The notes under the pieces are model-generated. The model was not told where the DNA came from. It did not search any database and was given only the letters and a program-made list of their open reading frames with translations. 64,000 nt of DNA, from positions 14,090,712-14,154,711 of the forward strand of contig CM024759.1 of NCBI GenBank assembly GCA_014218235.1, given 5' to 3'. Shown one piece after another: positions 12,226 through 23,510 of this stretch. Position 1 is the first letter of the stretch. Each line of letters begins with the position of its first letter. The position numbers and the translations under genes are program-made. Source of the stretch: Colocasia esculenta (taxonomy: Eukaryota > Streptophyta > Magnoliopsida > Alismatales > Araceae).

Positions 12226-12500
12226 ACTCTCCCCGCCTGAAAAGAACTCGACCCCGTCGAGTAGGGGTCCTAGACGCTCTGATGTCGCTCCAAACAGTCT
12301 GGGTTGATCTGCTGCAACTCCTCTCGTGTAACCCAGGTGTCCTCGGAGAGCGGTTGGCCTCTCCAACGAACCAGGTAGCGATGATAGTCGCCGCTCTCCA
12401 TCCTCCTAGACGCTACTCCATCCTCCTAACCTCAGTCCTAAGTTGATGTATCAACTCGGTCAAACCGGGATCTCTAGGAGAGTCAACACTTGTGTTAGGA
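12226..12500 (-). pseudogene. Chromodomain-like C-terminal pol remnant of LARD1
   Basis: Read on the minus strand, about 12290-12420 gives YHRYLVRWRGQPLSEDTW followed by VTREELQQINPD. This fits the chromodomain at the end of chromovirus integrases (aromatic residue, LVRW.G.P..E.TWE-like, hydrophobic tail). It sits immediately upstream of the polypurine tract (CAGGCGGGGAGAGT at about 12226-12239, minus strand), where the domain lies in intact chromoviruses. The rest of pol is absent. Confidence 0.65.
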
Positions 12501-12579
12501 GCATGCACATGGGAGCTAGACATATCCTGATGTAGTCCTAACATTGGTGCTAGTAAGTGGTACGCAGCACCACTACGTG

Positions 12580-12737
12580 CAATGGCGGATCCAGAATTTT
12601 ATTTCACTGGGGTCCTAATAGTGCACCCATATAATTTCAGTGGGGTCACCTATGGTAAAAATTTATCCACTTAATACAAATTTTTTTATCCAGTGGGGTC
12701 ACAGGACCCCACTGGGCCCTTCCTAGGTCCGCCCCTG
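12580..12737. mobile_element. Short hAT-type MITE
   Basis: A 158 bp element with a perfect 8 bp TSD ACTACGTG (12572-12579 and 12738-12745). Imperfect terminal inverted repeats CAATGGCGGATCCAG and CAGGGGCGGACCTAG. Internal CCAGTGGGGTCAC repeats. It is non-coding and lies in the interior of LARD1. Confidence 0.85.
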
Positions 12738-12745
12738 ACTACGTG

Positions 12746-14480
12746 TGGGCATGAGACACACAAGAAGACTACTCTCAGATGCAAAGACGACTGGTAGTAA
12801 GACACATTTTTCTTTTCTTTTCTTTTCTTTTCTTTTTGGACTGATTTTAGACCCCTTTTTTCGGACGTTTATGTGCAACTAATCATGCAAAATTGACACT
12901 ATATGAAGTTTTTTTTTTTTGCAGCAAATTTTCGTCACAACCAAACTTTCAAGAAAAAATTACACGCAAGACAAGGCAAGCTACATTATCAGGGAGTTGT
13001 CCATAGCAAAGGTGACAAAATATCGGCCCAATTTGTAAAACGAACTACCAAAGACTAAAGTGACATGCTCCACATTTAACAACTCCACCAGATACAATCA
13101 AGATGGTACCTCACACTCACAAGTAGACAGTGATAATTAAACTAGCTAGGAACCTATCACACATTCACGGTAGCAAATTAAACTACGAATGAGAAAAGCA
13201 AGTAAAAGAAGCGGGATATCCGCACTAACCGACACGTTGAAGAGCGAGGCGCACAACCGAGATACGAGAGTCTACTAACTGCCGCTAGCTGGGTACTCGT
13301 CGTCTCCAGTGGGTGAGATCTTCAGCGTCGTGGACTCTGTGACAATAGCTGCAGGACGGCGCCGACAGCGAATGCATGGTGGTGAGACAACCGGGCAGCG
13401 TGGACTCTGGCGTGGGAGAGTCGGAGGGCGCCAACGCTGGCTGAACTTGTGCGGGAAGGCGGGTAGATAGAAAAAGACACACTCGGTCTCGTTGACGACT
13501 TCGACTCCCAATAGACTCATCCGCTGCAAATGATAATAACACTGCTGGTCGTGCACTGTGAGAGGCCGAGCAGGTGGGCCGGCTCGCTAAAACTTCTCAG
13601 GTTGCACTGTAGTGCACTGTAGAACCCGGGGCATTGTAGCGCATGGCACTGTAGCGCAGGACAACTTAAGTTTGACCGCCCCTGGCTGGCTTGACCGACT
13701 CCCAAAAAATAAAGCGACCCGCCCTTCTCTTAATTTGTCTTCTTCAGTCACTTCTTTCCCAACCCTTCGTGTTGGGTGAGACAGAGCGGGGAAGAAGGTG
13801 AAGGCGGCGATGATGGGTCTTCTACAAACGATCGGCGAGGAGGTCACCGCGCCGGCGAAGGTGGCGTGACCAGGGCGGAGTTGGCCGCCGTGCCGGACCG
13901 CGACGATGGCGAGGGCCGGCCGCAGTGCTGTGACGGCTGGCCGCGGTGCTCGGCCAGTGACAAACGTGCCGGCGGCGTTGACCGGCCGCAGTGCTGGGCT
14001 GTTCCGGCGGTGACAGGCGTCGCTCTGCGAGACGACGAGGAGCCTTGCGGTGTATGGCGTGATGACAGCGATGGCGCGGGTGTCGAGAAGGGGCGATCCG
14101 CCGAGGGAGAAGCCCCACGAGATGACAGTAGGGCTCGCTGCTGAGTCTAGACGAAGGTTGATAGGAAGAAGAAGAAGACACGGGTGACATGGCATGAGGT
14201 AGAGAGGAGAGTGAGAGAGGGAGGCGACACGAGAGACGAGAGGGTTTGAGAGAGGGCATGTGGAAGGAAAACAATGCAGGGGTTCACGTGGTGGGGTGGT
14301 GGCACGGTCGACGAGGAGAACTGTAGCTGAGCTACAATGAGGCGAAAGAACACACATGGTGGGAGAGAAGAAACCGGAAGCTCGCGCTTCCGTGGTGGGG
14401 CGAAGGCACGGTCGAAGACTTGTGGTTCTCTCACGTAACGCGAACGAGTTCGGACACGTAGCGAAGGACACGATCAACGC
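12746..14480 (-). other. LARD1 internal region, no convincing gene
   Basis: It contains a (TTTTC)n tract at about 12810-12838 and an AT-rich stretch to 13270. From about 13270 to 14480 it becomes GC-rich; on the minus strand this GC-rich part lies just after the primer site and is open for 296 codons (13587-14477). The composition is Pro/Arg/Ser/Ala-rich with no recognised domain, so I treat it as a structured leader or packaging region rather than gag. Confidence 0.45.
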
Positions 14481-14492
14481 GCTCTGATACCA
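14481..14492 (-). other. LARD1 primer binding site, tRNA-iMet
   Basis: The minus strand reads TGGTATCAGAGC, a perfect complement to the plant initiator tRNA-Met 3' end, two bases from the LTR end at 14495. Confidence 0.9.
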
Positions 14493-14494
14493 GA

Positions 14495-14943
14495 TGATGC
14501 GGAACAGGCCTCACACCTAGGGAATCGCACCCGAGAAGGAAGGAGAAGAGGGAATGCGGCTATCATGGCGACGGAACTCAGACCAAAAAAATTTTACTTA
14601 TACTTTTCACTGCCTCTCCCCAAAGAATGAACAAGCATATAAATAGGGGAGGGGAAAGAAAACACTAAGGTACCTTTTACAAAGAGGTAAGGACCAAAGT
14701 ACCCCTAGGACCAAAAAAGGGTAAAATCGCAGTCAGAAATACATAGAAAATGAAAAAAAGGCTCCATTGGACCCCTAATGGGCCAAACAACCCCCAAATG
14801 AGGTACCAAATAAAAAGAAAATACATCAACAAAGCAATAACTCATCCTCTAGCCAAATGGATGCTGAAGTCGTAGGCAGGCACCTTCTCGGCTGATAGAC
14901 ACAGATCGGGTCGAACCGAACTCATGCTCGAGTGTCCTCACCA
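14495..14943 (-). repeat. LARD1 5' LTR
   Basis: 449 bp. In the sense (minus) direction it begins TGGTGAGGAC and ends CCGCATCA. On the minus strand a TATA-like element (CCCCTATTTATATGC) lies at about 14634-14648. It is intact, unlike the left LTR. Confidence 0.85.
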
Positions 14944-14948
14944 ATTAG

Positions 14949-15484
14949 AACTGAAACCAAGGGTATTTGGATTATTTTCTTATTAAAGTGAAGCTTTAAT
15001 TAAAGCTATCTTTCTCATAAGTGTAATTTGTACCTTAAGCCTTCCAAAGACACTCAGTTTTCAAATATAACCCAAATTTTCTGAAATTGTGGGGATACCC
15101 ACGGGGTGTTTTCAAACTGTCCAGGCCATCTGAGGTCAAGGGGAAACCAGAATTAAAGATGAAAGGGCATTAACTATTCTGTCCATAATTCCAGAATTTA
15201 TTAAACTGACCAGAAGTCCCAAGAAGAAAGTTGCTTAAATCCACATTTAGTTCCAATCATCTGAATTCTATTTTCTTGCAGAAGTATTACGATTGACATT
15301 TTTTAAAGACATCTTGTGGCAGTTATTCGGAAATTCACTTAATTAACTGATGTAATTAACAACAACCGAGGTTACAGGCAAAGGACAAGGATCCGCAATC
15401 TTTTGCTTGATCCAAAACATGTCCCCCGGCTTTCATTTTAAACTGCTGCAGCTTTCACTAATTAATTAGTGAAGGGGACAAAAT
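14949..15484. other. Unassigned AT-rich DNA between LARD1 and the Tat element
   Basis: No ORF, inverted repeat or recognised element end. It is the shared older background into which both neighbouring retroelements inserted. Confidence 0.4.
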
Positions 15485-15489
15485 GCATG

Positions 15490-16914
15490 TGTGGAACGAA
15501 CATGCGGTGGAATTGCACACACACACGCACATGCCGCACTGCGTCATCTCGCACGTGGCGCGGTGTTTTTATATGTATATATGACTTTTTGATATATATG
15601 GGTGTGCCAGACTATTTTGAGAAAACAGACAAAATTCAATATTTTATGGGGTGCATAGGGTTAAATGCCCTAAGCACTCAAATATTTATGGAAGTATATG
15701 TATATATTCCGCACGAGTCCGTTTTATCAGGCGATTAGGGTGATCGTGTACCGGACCCTTCCCCACCAACCGGAATCAGTGTTTCATTTACATTGAGTCA
15801 AAACTCAAACACATTTGATACGATATGTTTGTTAAAAGACTTTTGCCAACTATGGGTTAGAAACGGTATTTGGACATCCATATGTTGCATCCGCAAATAT
15901 CTTATCGCATTTGCTTTTTTAGATTTCATGGTGTATATATACCACCATCAAATGTTACAAGAAGTGTTCATGCCTTCCACATGTGCATATATTTCACGAA
16001 CATAGAAGAACTTATTTACAAAAAAGATATGATCATTACAAAGACCTGCACGGGCCTTCCTTCAACAACAACTTCCTTAGGAATAGGCTCCTCCTTGAAG
16101 TCCCTTCTTCTTCCAGCCTTCTCTTTTTTCTTCACAAAGTTTTCTCCCAAAGGAAACTTTTTCTCTCCGAAGTCTCCTCTTCTCCGTGAAGTCCTTTCCT
16201 TACTTGACCCTTGACCTCCTATTCATAGAGGTTTTGGGGGCCAAGGAAGGCCCCCGGGCATGTTTCCGGAGAAACCCCTCCGCAGGGGGGGGGGGGGTCT
16301 GCGCAGAAACCCCCCCATGGAGGGGTCTGCTTGGCGAGAAACCCCCCCCCCCCCCGTGGGGGGGAGGGGGGGGTGTCAGGTCTATACAGAACCCCTCGTG
16401 GGGGGTATGTTGGGTGCAGAAACCCCATGGGGGCTGTTTTGAGCAGAACCCCCCCCCACCCCCCACCCCCACCATGGGGGGTGCACTTTGCGCAGAAACC
16501 CCATGTGGGGGGTGCTTTACGCAGAAACCACCCGTAGGGGGGGAGGGTGCGTTGCGCAGAAACCCCCCGTGGAGGGTGCTTTGTGCGCAAAAACCCCCCT
16601 GTGGGTGCTTTGGTACAGATCCCTCCCCTTCTGGGCCATTGCTATATGGTGGGGCCCATGGGGGAAATTTCTCTCCACTTAGAGTCCGTTTGAATCCCGC
16701 TCATCACTATCTTCCGGTTGAAGGGGTCGTTTTGTTGACCCGGACGTTGGTACAATGTGGGTATTACGACGCCTTTGACTGGAATTGTGTTGACCTGTTT
16801 ATCTCAGGTGTTCGAGATGAATATACACGAGGGTGTTCTCAGGGCTTTACAATTTTCCGGGCAGGTTTATTACCCGAACTTCGTCTGAACCTAAGAATTT
16901 TTCCGCGTTCAACA
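15490..16914 (-). repeat. Tat element 3' LTR (long form, 1425 bp)
   Basis: In plus orientation it starts TGTGGAACGAAC and ends GTTCAACA; a minus-strand polypurine tract (GTGGGGGGCATT) follows at about 16915-16928. It shares both ends with 31480-32051, but keeps ~650 bp (about 15570-16230) that the other LTR lacks. A TATA-like element on the minus strand (CTCTATGAATAGG) is at about 16218-16230. The G/C-tract minisatellite lies just upstream of it in U3. Confidence 0.85.
16250..16625 (-). repeat. G-tract/C-tract palindromic minisatellite in the Tat LTR U3
   Basis: About ten units of ~30-40 bp of the form GCAGAAACCCCCC-x-GGGGGGTGCTTTG, where each unit pairs a C-run with a G-run around CATGG, CGTGG or similar. 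A shorter version is at 31560-31765. The long ORFs here (e.g. plus strand from 16186) are Pro/Gly-rich artefacts of the repeat. Confidence 0.8.
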
Positions 16915-17055
16915 AATGCCCCCCACGGGATATCCGTCAGAGCCGTGGTGATGGCGGATGTCCCGTGCCCCTCGATTGCATTCATCTACACTTGTATATT
17001 TGTATTTGTCTATTTGTATTGATGCCAATAGTCATTTCATCTCTTTTCTTTTTGC

Positions 17056-17340
17056 ATGGCAGCTTTAGAGATGTCTCACTTGTCGGGCCACCGTGGAGAG
17101 GGCAGCGACATGTCCCGGACGCAGGAAGAGACTGTTCAACACACCGACATTCTGATGCCTCCATTCGCTCCTCATAGTATCACGAGGGAGTCTTTGCCCG
17201 AGCTTGACCGTGGTTTTTTTCAGTATGCGCTCAAGGATACTTGAAGAGATATTAGCCGACTGAGGGCACAATGGACCGGAGCCGGATCACCAAGGTCGGC
17301 GGGACCTATCATTATTTGAGGGACGATGACTATCTCAATC
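17056..17340 (+). pseudogene. Candidate antisense extra ORF of the Tat element
   Basis: Opposite to the element's own strand and next to its 3' LTR. The frame from 17056 (after a possible acceptor, GCATGGCAG) is open for 62 codons. Allowing a stop and a shift it continues into SRITKVGGTYHYLRDDDYLN up to a plausible donor (CAG|GTTATG at about 17342). Tat relatives such as Grande are known to carry an antisense accessory ORF at this place. I could not match the protein to that family from sequence alone, so the function is open. Confidence 0.35.
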
Positions 17341-17454
17341 AGGTTATGACTTTTTTACCCTTAAGCACATGCAGATCCGCACACTTAAGTCCGTCGGGGC
17401 ACCTCTTTTTTAAGCCCCACTTTTTTTATTTTATTTTTTTCTTTTTTGAAGTTT

Positions 17455-17903
17455 GGTATCTGGGACTGGATTTTTAGTTACAGAGTTTAGAATTTGGACT
17501 TAGCCTACTATTATAGTTTGTTGGTCAAGAAGAATATGACTCAGCCTACCATTATGGTTTGTTGGCTAAGGAGGATATGATTCAGCCTACCATTATGGTT
17601 TGTTGGCTAAGGAGGATATGATTCAGCCTACCATTGTGGTTTGTTAGTGAAGGAAAAAATATGACTCAGCCTACCATTGCAGTTTGTTGGCTAAGGAGGA
17701 TATGACTCAACTTACCATTGCAGTTTGTTGGCTAAGGAAGATATAACTCAACCTACCATTTTGGTTTGTTGACCAAGGAGAATATGACTCAGCCCACCAT
17801 TGAGGTTTGTTGGCTAAGGAGGATATGACTCAACCTACCATTGTGGTTTGTCGGCCAAGGAGAATATGACTCAGCCTACCATTGAGGCTTGTTAGCTAAG
17901 GAG
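17455..17903 (-). repeat. ~45 bp minisatellite (left part)
   Basis: Units contain CAGCCTACCATT, then TGGTTTGTTGGCTAAGG, then AGGATATGACT. About ten units stand here and about two more at 19810-19895, beyond the solo LTR. The array lies between integrase and the 3' LTR of the Tat element. Confidence 0.8.
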
Positions 17904-17908
17904 AATAT

Positions 17909-19804
17909 TGTTGAACCACTCTTATATTTTATCCTTTTATTTTGGTGATAACAAAACTCATAATTAATTTAAATATCATGAATATATTTAATATTATGTT
18001 TTCCTCTAAAAATATAACATATTATGGCACTATCGCTTCATGATTTGCCATTCAATGCATATCGATTACTGACTAAGTGCCACATCGATTGGAGAACAAA
18101 AGTTCCATCGATTATTGTTATAATAGCATATCGATTACTGTTTTACATGTCATATCGATTGTATTCCATGAATCGATGTTTTAGTCAAATATCGATTGTC
18201 TTATTAGATCGATTCGCTTTAAACATCGATTGCCTTTCAAAAACATTGATTGCTTCTTAAACATCAATTGTTGTTCACTTAAACATCGATTGCCTTTAAG
18301 GATCGATTTCCTTTACGGATCAATTACCTTTAAGGATTGATTGTCTTTATGGATCGATTGTCGTTAAACATCGATTGCCTTTACGAATCGATTGTCTTTA
18401 AACATCGATTGCCTTTACAGATCAATTGTCTTTAAGGATCGATCGTCTTTATGGATAGATTGCCTTTTTTTTCACATTGATTACCTTTGCAGATCGATTG
18501 CCTTGTAAAACATCGATTTCTCTTGATCACATCGATTGCCTTTCAGCACATTGATTGCATATCAATTATCTTTCTCATATCGATTGTTGTTATGACTTGC
18601 ACTAATTGGCTTTCAAATCTTTCAAAATGTCTTTGTCGCCCAATGAAGTTTCAAATGCACTTCATATGCTTATCTTATTATTCCTCTGACAAACAAAAAA
18701 CCTTTACAACATGGTGTCAGCAGGAAACATGGACAGAAGGAAAAATGAGTCAACATCTGGACCTACAATCTGTGCCCTTGAAAGTGCGCACCAGCTGGAA
18801 CATCTTTCTTTATTCCAAGTGGCCAGTAGGCACAAGAAGGAAGTTGTTAGACTCCAGAGAAGAAGAGCAGAAAAAGAAGGGAACCGTGGAACTCCAACGG
18901 TTATCTATCAACAACCCTCTTCACTGCTCCATATAAGGAAGAAGGGAAAGCAGAAGGGCATATAAGAAAAAAATCTGAAGATCTTTCAAAGAGTGTACAT
19001 CTAGTGAACTTTCAAACTCCATACAAACTTAAAGCAAGAGAGGAAAAGCTCGAACCCATTCAAGTAGAAGCATTCAAGCTGTCTTCCTTCTTCCTCATTC
19101 TCTCTCTATGTGTCTTTGTGTATTTGTGAGAGAGAGAACTGGAGGTTTAGCCTAAGGAGAGTCTTTTCTTGTAAACTTTTTTCTTCTTAAACTAAGTCTC
19201 AGATTAACCATTTCATTGTTTATCTTGAGTTTGATCTAAGGGCTTCAAGTCCTAGCTTCTGTGTCCTCTTCTTTGGAAGAGAAGACTTGCAATGCAAGCG
19301 TTCCCTTTTTGTTAAGGGAAGAACCACATTGGGGTTTGTACCAGGAGGTTGGTTTCTTGACGTGTAAGAGAAGTGGGTTGCCTTCTTGCCTGAAAAGAGA
19401 AGAAGACTAACTTGTGTCTGATGATGTAACCACGTTGGGATTTGTTCCAGCAAGTTTGCTTCTGAACTTGTAAAAGAAGTGGGTTGCCTTCTTGCACGGA
19501 AAGAGAAGAAGACCAGCAAGGGCTAGGTGTTGTATGTCCTTGAGGGGGACTGTACCCTTGGATAGTGAAATCCCAAGAATTTGTTTGAAAACTGGACGTA
19601 GGACTTCCTCTTGGAAGGGTCAAACCAAAATAAATCTTTGTGTTCCTTGTATGTTTGCTTCTGTGCCTTTAATTTCTTTTGCACTCGCTTATTTAGACTA
19701 ACTAAACGTTTGCAAGTGGTGATTTTTATTTCAGATTTCAGGTTATCTATTCACCCTCCCCCCCCCTCTATGTTAGTCTTGCTGCCATATCAAATGGGTC
19801 AACA
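17909..19804 (+). repeat. Solo Copia-family LTR
   Basis: 1896 bp, TGTTGAACC...GGGTCAACA, flanked by a perfect TSD AATAT (17904-17908 and 19805-19809). No internal sequence remains, so it arose by LTR-LTR recombination. Its U3 has only the ATCGATTG repeat block (about 18055-18600), not the CGAAG block present in its relatives. TATA-like CATATAAGG at 18930-18938. Confidence 0.9.
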
Positions 19805-19900
19805 AATATGACTTAGCCTACCATTGTGATTTGTTGGCTAAGGAGGAGATAACTCAACCTACCATTGTGGTTAGTTGGCTAAGGAGGATATGACTCATAA
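19805..19900 (-). repeat. ~45 bp minisatellite (right part)
   Basis: It continues the array of 17455-17903 after the solo LTR and its TSD copy. Confidence 0.75.
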
Positions 19901-20197
19901 ATGAGATTTTTTTCTTCTTCTTTTTTTCAAATTACCAACCCCAGCACCCTCTTGGGTTTTCGCAGAAGTTGGTCCCCTCTGGCTTTTTCCAACGAGTCCG
20001 TTCGGGTTTTCACATTGACGGATTATCCATTTTTACCTAAAGCACCCTTTCGGATTTTCACCTCAGTCGGACTTCAGGCCTTCTTACCTTTGGACACTCT
20101 TTTTGGAGAACGACCAAGTCCACCGAGACATCTCTATTTTTAGTCTCATTTCTTCTTCCTTTTTTTTGTATGCATATACGGGCAAATGTGCTCAGCT

Positions 20198-21368
20198 TCA
20201 GCCTTGTCCAAGCATAGGGACATCGGTGGGCAGTTGCCCCCGGAATTCGTGTTCAGAGGCATCATAGAGTTTCAAATGCTTGCCATTTAACGGCGGGAAG
20301 GGGAGCTCGCCGGTAAGTGTCTCCAGCGTGTATCCTCCTTCATAGACTCCAACGACCACATAAGATCCGCGCCAGTTAGGCTGGAGCTTTGCCGCTTGAT
20401 CTGCATGCCATGACTTCTCTTTGTTTGACCATGACAAGGTCATCTTTCTTGAATGCACGAGGCCTGACCAGCTTATTATAAACTCGAGCCATGCGAGCCT
20501 GGTAAGATTGGAGATGATTATAGGCTTCCAACCATTTGCCTTCTAGGTTGGACAATTCCTTCAACCTTCTTTCTAATTCTTGTCGCTCCTCGAGCTGGAA
20601 TACTAAGGAGAAATGGGAGCACCCGGTGGGGGTTTTATAGACCGTTCGGTACGCCTAGAGTGCTTCATGCATTTTCTCCCCCCAGTCACGTTTGTCATTG
20701 CCGACTATCTTGGCAAGCAGCTTGCAGAGGGTTTTGTTGAAGGCTTCCACCAGACCGTTGGCTTGAGGATTATAGATTGTTGATGTCCTCCAGTCTATGT
20801 AGAATTTGGCCGCCAACGCATATATTATTTTATTCTTGAACGGTGTACCATTATCTGATACGATCCGGTGAGAGGTGTCAAACCTATAAATTAGTTGTTG
20901 CTTAAATTTAGCGGCAGCTACCCCGGTCACCTCCCGTAGGGGGATTGCTACTGCCCATCGGGAGAAATAGTCGGTGGCCGCCAGGATGAATTTGTGGCCG
21001 CCGGAGGATGGTGGGAAAGGTCCCATAATATCTATTCCCCATTCCACAAAGGGCCATGTAGGGGATATTGGATGCAATTGGTTCGGAGACTTTCTTGGCA
21101 CCGAACTGAAGGCCTGGCATTGATGACACGCATGGACATGTCGAGCACAATCCGTGTACATGGTTGGCTAGAAGAAACCCTTTAACTTGATATTGATTTT
21201 CATTTTTATCTCCTCCTGATGCGCACCACACAGTCTAATGTGGACTTCGTGGATGATAACTCTGGCTTCCTTGGGGGAGAGACACCTTAAGAGGACGGAC
21301 TTGTCCTTTTCATGGACAAGCCAGTACAATTGGTCGCCGACCAACTGGTAAGACATGGTCCGCCGCAA
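20198..21368 (-). pseudogene. Tat integrase (zinc finger, DDE core, C-terminal domain)
   Basis: The enzyme would insert retroelement cDNA into the chromosome. 21168-21368 encodes the N-terminal finger (LLRCLSPKEA, HEVHIRLCGAHQ). 20655-21161 continues with CHQC and the DDE core: first Asp in WGIDIMGPF, second in VSDNGTPF, Glu in QANGLVEAFNKTL. A stop interrupts after KMHEAL near 20655. 20198-20580 then gives AYRTVYKTPTG-type sequence and the C-terminal fold (KLQPNWRGSYVV ... LNGKHLKLYD). The frame changes at least twice, so it is not functional. No chromodomain follows. Confidence 0.85.
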
Positions 21369-21558
21369 CAGCTGGATTCTTTCAACCTAATTTGGGGGCA
21401 GCCAACCGTTCTTTATTTTGATGATCGGCTAGCACTAGTCTTCTTCTTGAGCGGTTTCTTCTTCGAGGGTGTCAACCTCTATGATTTCCGGATCAGATTC
21501 ATCTTCCAAGACGCTGGGCATCAGCCTCCTATGTCGAACGGTTATACCCAATTCCCCT

Positions 21559-22236
21559 TCAGGGGAGGAGCTTCAGAGCGGATGCCAATTTGGCTAAAGC
21601 ATTTGCCTGAGAGTTTTTGCTTCTAGGGACGTGCCCTATTTCAAACATATAGAATCTCTCACGAAGCTTCATCACTTTGGTATGATATGGGATCAATTCT
21701 TCTTTCTGAACATTGTAATCCTCTAGCACTTGACGGATGACCAGTTGTGAGTCTCCATAGACTTTGATGCATTTGATGCCCATTTCGACGGCCAATTGAA
21801 GGCCCACAATCAATATCTCATACTCAGCCTGATTGTTGGTCAACGGTTCCATGAGGGTGCAGGAATTATGGAGGATCCCCCCTTGTGGAGTCACCAAGAC
21901 GATACCCGCTCCAGAGGTAAAAGTCGTGGTGCCGTCACTTTGCTTAATCACCCGAGTAGCACCATCGAAATAGAGCTCCCAATGTGGTAGCTCAATGGCA
22001 AGAGTGTTTCCGCTTTCTGAATAGGGGACTCTTCTTGTTGACTCCCCTCCCCTTGAGGGGGCGAGAGCGAGCGTCTCCTCCTCAGAAAGTTTGAAATCGA
22101 GGGGAGAACCTACCAAGAGCAGATGTGTCGCTAGAAAGTCAGTCATTCCCTGCCCCTTGATTGCTATTCTCGAGACAAAGGTGATATCAAACTCCCTAAA
22201 GAGCAGAGCCCACTTCCCTAGCCTTCTCGACAACAC
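21559..22236 (-). pseudogene. Archaeal-type RNase H of the Tat element
   Basis: The 226-codon frame starts with the end of the first RNase H/connection region (MLSRRLGKWALLFREFDI). It then shows a second RNase H: Asp in WELYFDGATR, GAGIVLVTPQG, Glu in NNQAEYEIL, Asp in KVYGDSQLVIRQV, and RSKNSQANALAKLAS at the C-terminus. This extra domain is a known mark of the Tat/Ogre group. The frame is open throughout, unusually well kept compared with its neighbours. Confidence 0.85.
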
Positions 22237-22239
22237 GGG

Positions 22240-23510
22240 TTAGCTGAGGAGTACTTTTAGCTGATCTATCCTCGAGATGAGGTTGACTTGGTAAGCCAAT
22301 AGATAATGCCTTAATTTCTTGATGGCAAATATCAGCGCCAGACATACTTTCTCCATGGGGGAGTAGCGATGCTCCGGACCCACCAACATTTTGCTGAGAT
22401 AATATAGCAACTGCTCTTTGCCTTCATAATTTGTCTACGCCAAGAGCACCCTTAGCGACATTTCCATGGCTGCAATATAGAGGATGAGCGGCTTTCCCTT
22501 CACTAGGGCTCCCAACATGGGAGGACTAAGGAGGTATTCTTTGATTTCTTTAAAAGTGTCTTGGCCCTCTTGGTCCCATATGAATGGGGCTCCTTTCTTC
22601 ATCAATTTGATGAAGGAGGCGCATCTATCCGAGCGATTGGAGATGAACCGCCTAATATAGGCCAACCTCCCCTGGAGCGATGTCAACTCTGTCAAGGTTT
22701 TTGGTGGCAGCAGTTCCCTTCTCGCCTTGATTTTGACTGAATCAACTTCTATCTCGCGGTACTTGACAATGAAGCCGAGGAATCTGCCACTCGAAACGCC
22801 AAAGGCGCACTTCATTAGGTTCATTTTCAGTTGGTGTTGGCGAAACCTTTCAAAGACTTAACGTAAATCGCCCAGATGGTCTCCTCGCCTTTTGGTCTTG
22901 ACGACCAAATCATCAACATAGAATTCGACCAAGCTGTGAAGCATTTCACCAAAAATCTTGATCATAGCCCTTTGATAAGTGGCCCCAGTATTTTTCAGGT
23001 CAAAGGGCATTCTCTTATAGTTGAAGATTTCTTTATGGGACCTGAAGGCAGTATGGTCCTTATCTTTGGGAGCCATACAGATTTGATTGTAGCTTGACAA
23101 CCCGTCCATGAAGGATAATGCTTCGTGCCCGGTGGTCATATCGACCATTGTTTCAGTGATCAAGATCGAGAAGTCGTCCTTCGAACATACTTTATACAAG
23201 TCCATGTAAGCTATACAGATTCGGACTTGGACATTCTTCTTTTCACCGACACTATATTAGCCAACCAAGTTGGGTAGATGCAGGGCTTAGTGAAATCGAC
23301 TTCGAGGAGCTTATCCACCTTGGAGTTCACTTTGAACTCCAACTCGTGGCGCATGCGCCTTTGGGCCTGTTTGACTGGCTTTGTTGTTGGAAGTATCGAC
23401 AACTCGTGCTGGGCCATAGAGGGATCCAAGCCTAACATTTCCTTATATGTCCACGCGAAACGGTCTTTGAACTCTAGTTCCCCAAGGTTGAGCTCGACCA
23501 ATTCATCCAT
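22240..23510 (-). pseudogene. Tat reverse transcriptase and first RNase H
   Basis: Three consecutive minus-strand frames. 23211-23510: RT N-terminus (FAWTYKEMLGLDP, KPVKQAQRRMRHE, YPTWLANIVSVKR). 22858-23205: fingers and palm with ALSFMDGLSSYNQI, GATYQRAM and the catalytic YVDDLVVK. 22435-22824: thumb (MNLMKCAFGVSSGRFLGFIV) and the start of RNase H. Frameshifts near 23210 and stops near 22855 and 22435 separate the pieces. LSFMDGLSSYNQ keeps the first catalytic Asp. Confidence 0.85.

Larger units (their letters stand above)
6251..14943 (-). mobile_element. Non-autonomous chromovirus-derived LTR retrotransposon (LARD1), split by a hAT element
   Basis: The outer TSD is ATTAG (6246-6250 and 14944-14948). 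The right LTR is 14495-14943 (449 bp); the left LTR is 6251-6544 plus 12061-12225. A perfect tRNA-iMet primer site on the minus strand flanks the right LTR, and a minus-strand polypurine tract flanks the left. Without the hAT insertion and its TSD the element is ~3.2 kb and lacks protease, RT and integrase core. A chromodomain-like remnant next to the polypurine tract shows descent from a Ty3/Gypsy chromovirus. It must have used enzymes supplied in trans. Confidence 0.85.

Noticed and set aside
13587..14477. 296-codon minus-strand frame in LARD1
   Set aside because: Low-complexity Arg/Pro/Ser composition in GC-rich DNA, overlapping open frames on both strands, and no gag-like motif.
16186..17022. 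278-codon Pro/Gly-rich plus-strand frame
   Set aside because: It is a translation of the palindromic G/C-tract minisatellite inside the LTR; other frames of the same repeat are equally open.
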